The position numbers were made by a program, and so were the translations under genes. Below, one piece after another: positions 61,800 through 64,000 of a stretch of DNA of 64,000 nucleotides. The notes under the pieces were generated by a model. It did not search any database and had not been told where the DNA came from. It worked only from the letters and a program-made list of their open reading frames with translations. This stretch comes from Burkholderia pyrrocinia (lineage in GTDB: Bacteria; Pseudomonadota; Gammaproteobacteria; Burkholderiales; Burkholderiaceae). Positions within the stretch are counted from its first letter, which is position 1. Each line of letters opens with the position of its first letter. The DNA lies in assembly GCF_003330765.1 (NCBI RefSeq), contig NZ_CP024903.1, positions 496,001 through 560,000 of the forward strand, read 5' to 3'.

Positions 61800-63356
61800 T
61801 CAGTCGATCTGCTTCTGCCACGCCGCGAAAAGGCAGCCGAGCGTCGCGACGCCCGCGATGAACCAGAACCCGTCGAGGGTGCTGAGGAACGCCGCCTGTT
61901 GCGTGATCATGCGGCTGATTTCAGCCAGCGCGAGCGCCCGCGCATTGTCGGCGGTCTGGCCGAGCGTCTCGAACGCGCGGGTGAGCGCGGCGAACGTGTC
62001 CTGGAACCGCGGGTCGTACGGGCTGGTGAACTCGGTCAACCGCGTCTCGTGCAGTGCGCGCCGGTGCTGGTCGAGGATGATCATCGTCGCGGTCGAGAAC
62101 GAGAAGGTCAGCTGCTTGACGATGTTCTTCAGGCGATAGCCGTTGTGATATTCGTCGATCGCGAAGATCCGGAACGTGATGCCCGCGTTCGGCAGCGCGA
62201 TGAGCAGCAGGAGCAGGCCCCGCAGGACGAGCGGAACGGCGAGCCACGCCATGCTGACATCCGGCGGCATGCTGGCCATCCACGCGCTGATCGCGACGGC
62301 GAGCATGAGCCCCGGAACGATCAGCCATTTCTTGTGCACGATGCGGGCCGAATAGCGGAAATAGGCGAAGGCGGCGACCAGCGACACGAGCGACGTGTAT
62401 CCGACCAGCCTGCCGGCATTCTCGACCGGGTACGCGAGCCCGCCTTCGAGGAGTCGCGACACCAGATAGCCGAGCGCGTTGCTCACGTAGTAGTAGACGA
62501 CATAGAGCGCGATGCCGGTCCGGTAGGTGCGCTCGCGCAACGCATGCAGCCGCATCAGCGGTTTCGGATGATGCCACTGGTGCCAGCCGAACCAGCCGAG
62601 GCAGAGCAGCGCGGATGCCGTGAGCAGCATCAAGGCCGGGCTCGCGGTATAGCGCTCGAACCGCACCTGCTGCATCGCGATCTGCAGCGCGCCTTGCGCG
62701 AACGCGAATGCGAGGTAGGGCCACAGATGCGCGTCGCCGCGCTGTTCCGGGACGACCTTGCCGGCGGGCGGCAGCGCGAACAGCGCGAGCGCCGCAAGCG
62801 CGACGCCGGCGAACGCGGTGCTGGCGAACAATGCGCGCCAGCCGAAATCGCTGACCAGATAGCCGCCGACGAGCGGCGCCAGCGCGCTGCCGAGCAGGAT
62901 CATCGTCAGGAACAGCCGGGTGCCGCCGGCACGCCGCTCCGCGGGAAAGCCGACCTGCAGCAGGATTCGGCATGCGCTCATCATCGGGCCGATGAAGTAG
63001 CCCTGGAAGCCGCGCGCCAACGCCAGTTCGAGCGACGATTCGCTGACGAGCGCGATGATCGAGCCGCCGGCGAACAGCAGCAGCGAGCCCGTGATGTAGC
63101 GCCGATAGCCGATCCGCTCGACCCACCATTGCTGCTGCAGGATACCGACGACCGACGCGGTCGCGTACGCGCTCGAGGCCCACACGAGTTCGTCCGGCGA
63201 CGCGTTGATGCCGCCGGCGATACGGGTCACGAAGAACGAAAACGACGAACTGTCGAAATAGTCGAGGCCGGTTGCCATCGCGATGGCCCATGGAAACAGC
63301 AGGTCGCGCAACTGCGCGAGCTTGCCGGCCGCGGGCCGGAATGAAGCTGTGTTCAA
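61800..63356 (-). CDS. MFS drug/solute exporter (DHA2-like, 14 TM)
   Basis: This 518-residue membrane protein has about 14 helices. The N-terminal FDSSSFSFFVTRIAGGINAS and ELVWASSAYATASVVGILQQ resemble EmrB/DHA2 carriers, and there is the loop motif VERIGYRRYITG. The C-terminal helices end in GFWFIAGVATLGCLFAAWQK. It is convergent with the Rieske oxygenase (53 bp apart) and lies 8 bp after the GMC oxidoreductase gene on the same strand, so it probably shares an operon with that. Confidence 0.85.
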   Translation of the reverse strand: MNTASFRPAAGKLAQLRDLLFPWAIAMATGLDYFDSSSFSFFVTRIAGGINASPDELVWASSAYATASVVGILQQQWWVERIGYRRYITGSLLLFAGGSIIALVSESSLELALARGFQGYFIGPMMSACRILLQVGFPAERRAGGTRLFLTMILLGSALAPLVGGYLVSDFGWRALFASTAFAGVALAALALFALPPAGKVVPEQRGDAHLWPYLAFAFAQGALQIAMQQVRFERYTASPALMLLTASALLCLGWFGWHQWHHPKPLMRLHALRERTYRTGIALYVVYYYVSNALGYLVSRLLEGGLAYPVENAGRLVGYTSLVSLVAAFAYFRYSARIVHKKWLIVPGLMLAVAISAWMASMPPDVSMAWLAVPLVLRGLLLLLIALPNAGITFRIFAIDEYHNGYRLKNIVKQLTFSFSTATMIILDQHRRALHETRLTEFTSPYDPRFQDTFAALTRAFETLGQTADNARALALAEISRMITQQAAFLSTLDGFWFIAGVATLGCLFAAWQKQID

Positions 63357-63364
63357 ACGCGTGC

Positions 63365-64000
63365 TCAGGGCGTCGCTTTCGCGTCCTGCACCAGCATGTC
63401 GGCAGCCTTCTCGCCGATCATGATGGTGGCCGCATTGGTCGCGCCCGAGATCGGCATCGGCATCACGGAGGCATCGGCGATGCGCAGGCCCTGCACGCCG
63501 CGCACGCGCAGGCGCGCGTCGACCACGGCCATCGGGTCGCTGTCCGGCCCCATGCGTGCCGTGCCGTTGTGGTGATAGACGGTGCCGCCGCGCTGGCGCG
63601 CGAACGCGAGGATCTCGTCATCGGTGCGCACGTCCTTGCCGGGAAACATCGCGTCGACGTAGTACGGCGCGAACGGCCGGGCCTCCAGCACGGCCCGCGC
63701 CATCCTGACTACCGCCACCATCGCGCGCTGGTCCGATTCGTCGGTCAGGTAGTTGGGCTGCACATCCGGCAGCTCGTCGATGTTGGCAGAACGCGCCTTG
63801 ACCCAGCCGCGACTGTCGGGGCGCTGCTTGTGGCCGCCCAGCGTCATGCCCGGATAGTGGTCGAGCAGGCCGGGCAGGCCTTCCTGATAGCTGCCGGGCG
63901 TGAACGAAACCTGCAGGTCGGGGCGCGACAGCGACGGTTCGGAGCGGAAGAAGAAGCGCATCGGCACCGGCCCCATGCTCAGGATGCTGGGCCGGCCGAA
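63365..64000 (-). CDS. GMC-family oxidoreductase, C-terminal part (runs off the window)
   Basis: This is the last 212 codons of a choline-dehydrogenase-like flavoenzyme; the N-terminal FAD domain lies beyond 64000. The GMC C-terminal domain shows GSYQEGLPGLLDHYPGMTLG, VQPNYLTDESDQRAMV, the active-site His region GGTVYHHNGTARMGPDSDPM and the closing IADASVMPMPISGATNAATI with the second His/Asn position occupied by Asn. The enzyme probably oxidises a primary alcohol. It is followed closely by the transporter gene. Confidence 0.88.
   Translation of the reverse strand, partial: FGRPSILSMGPVPMRFFFRSEPSLSRPDLQVSFTPGSYQEGLPGLLDHYPGMTLGGHKQRPDSRGWVKARSANIDELPDVQPNYLTDESDQRAMVAVVRMARAVLEARPFAPYYVDAMFPGKDVRTDDEILAFARQRGGTVYHHNGTARMGPDSDPMAVVDARLRVRGVQGLRIADASVMPMPISGATNAATIMIGEKAADMLVQDAKATP

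Noticed and set aside
61677..63344. 555-codon plus-strand frame opposite the DHA2-like transporter.
   Set aside because: It is Arg/Glu/Gln-rich shadow coding typical of the complement of membrane-protein genes in high-GC DNA. The minus strand encodes clear membrane helices.

Overview
The window reads as chromosomal DNA of a Burkholderia, most likely the B. cepacia complex. Most genes are GC-rich with Burkholderia-like proteins. The 55.6-57.9 kb pair matches, from memory, the dialkylglycine decarboxylase gene dgdA and its LysR regulator dgdR first described in B. cepacia. Dense accessory loci alternating with metabolic genes suggest a secondary chromosome (inference). Several stretches (13.2-15.6, 27.8-31.9 and 33.1-37.2 kb) are visibly AT-richer than their surroundings and look horizontally acquired.

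Layout. 0.7-15.6 kb: a two-partner secretion / contact-dependent inhibition locus with the order transporter (tpsB/cdiB), lipoprotein, giant TpsA/CdiA exoprotein and small membrane immunity-like proteins. The exoprotein is split by a G9 tract just before its toxin tail. Behind it lies an array of orphan immunity-like genes, one broken by a single base and one reading through a (GCTT)n repeat. 15.9-18.5 kb: a yfiRNB-type cyclic-di-GMP module (periplasmic repressor, diguanylate cyclase, OmpA-like lipoprotein). 18.9-31.9 kb: an orphan type VI secretion effector island (tssF, vgrG, Eag-type chaperone, PAAR-Rhs nuclease toxin) followed by about six immunity-like genes or remnants. The island is bracketed by a direct repeat: the last ~190 bp of yfiB recurs, diverged, at 31959-32145. 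32.4-37.7 kb: an ArsN2-like acetyltransferase, then a small defence-like island with an Abi/UG-type reverse transcriptase plus a TRYPCO2-like partner, a DUF5343 plus HEPN pair, and a SymE-like toxin. 39.2-44.1 kb: a complete branched-chain amino acid ABC transporter (livKHMGF). 44.3-46.7 kb: small metabolic or unknown genes. 46.8-52.3 kb: a DNA alkylation-repair cluster (ogt, alkB, alkA, ada, two Fe/2OG-oxygenase paralogues and a stand-alone Ada-type metal-binding protein). 52.4-57.9 kb: DUF2000, two AraC regulators, a short-chain dehydrogenase, dgdA and dgdR. 58.0-64.0 kb: a catabolic region with an MFS transporter, a small protein and Rieske oxygenase, a second MFS transporter and the end of a GMC oxidoreductase.

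How the parts work together. Two contact-dependent weapon systems (CDI and T6SS-Rhs) lie on either side of the yfiRNB surface-signalling module. Both have accumulated orphan immunity genes and fragments of displaced toxins, as expected when toxin tails are repeatedly exchanged. The reverse transcriptase/TRYPCO2 and DUF5343/HEPN pairs are the best candidates for an undescribed antiphage system. The repair cluster is unusual because its Ada has lost three of the four zinc cysteines, a separate small protein keeps an Ada-like cysteine motif, and one of the two oxygenase paralogues has lost the iron-binding Asp. All family names rest on motif reading only; no database search was possible.
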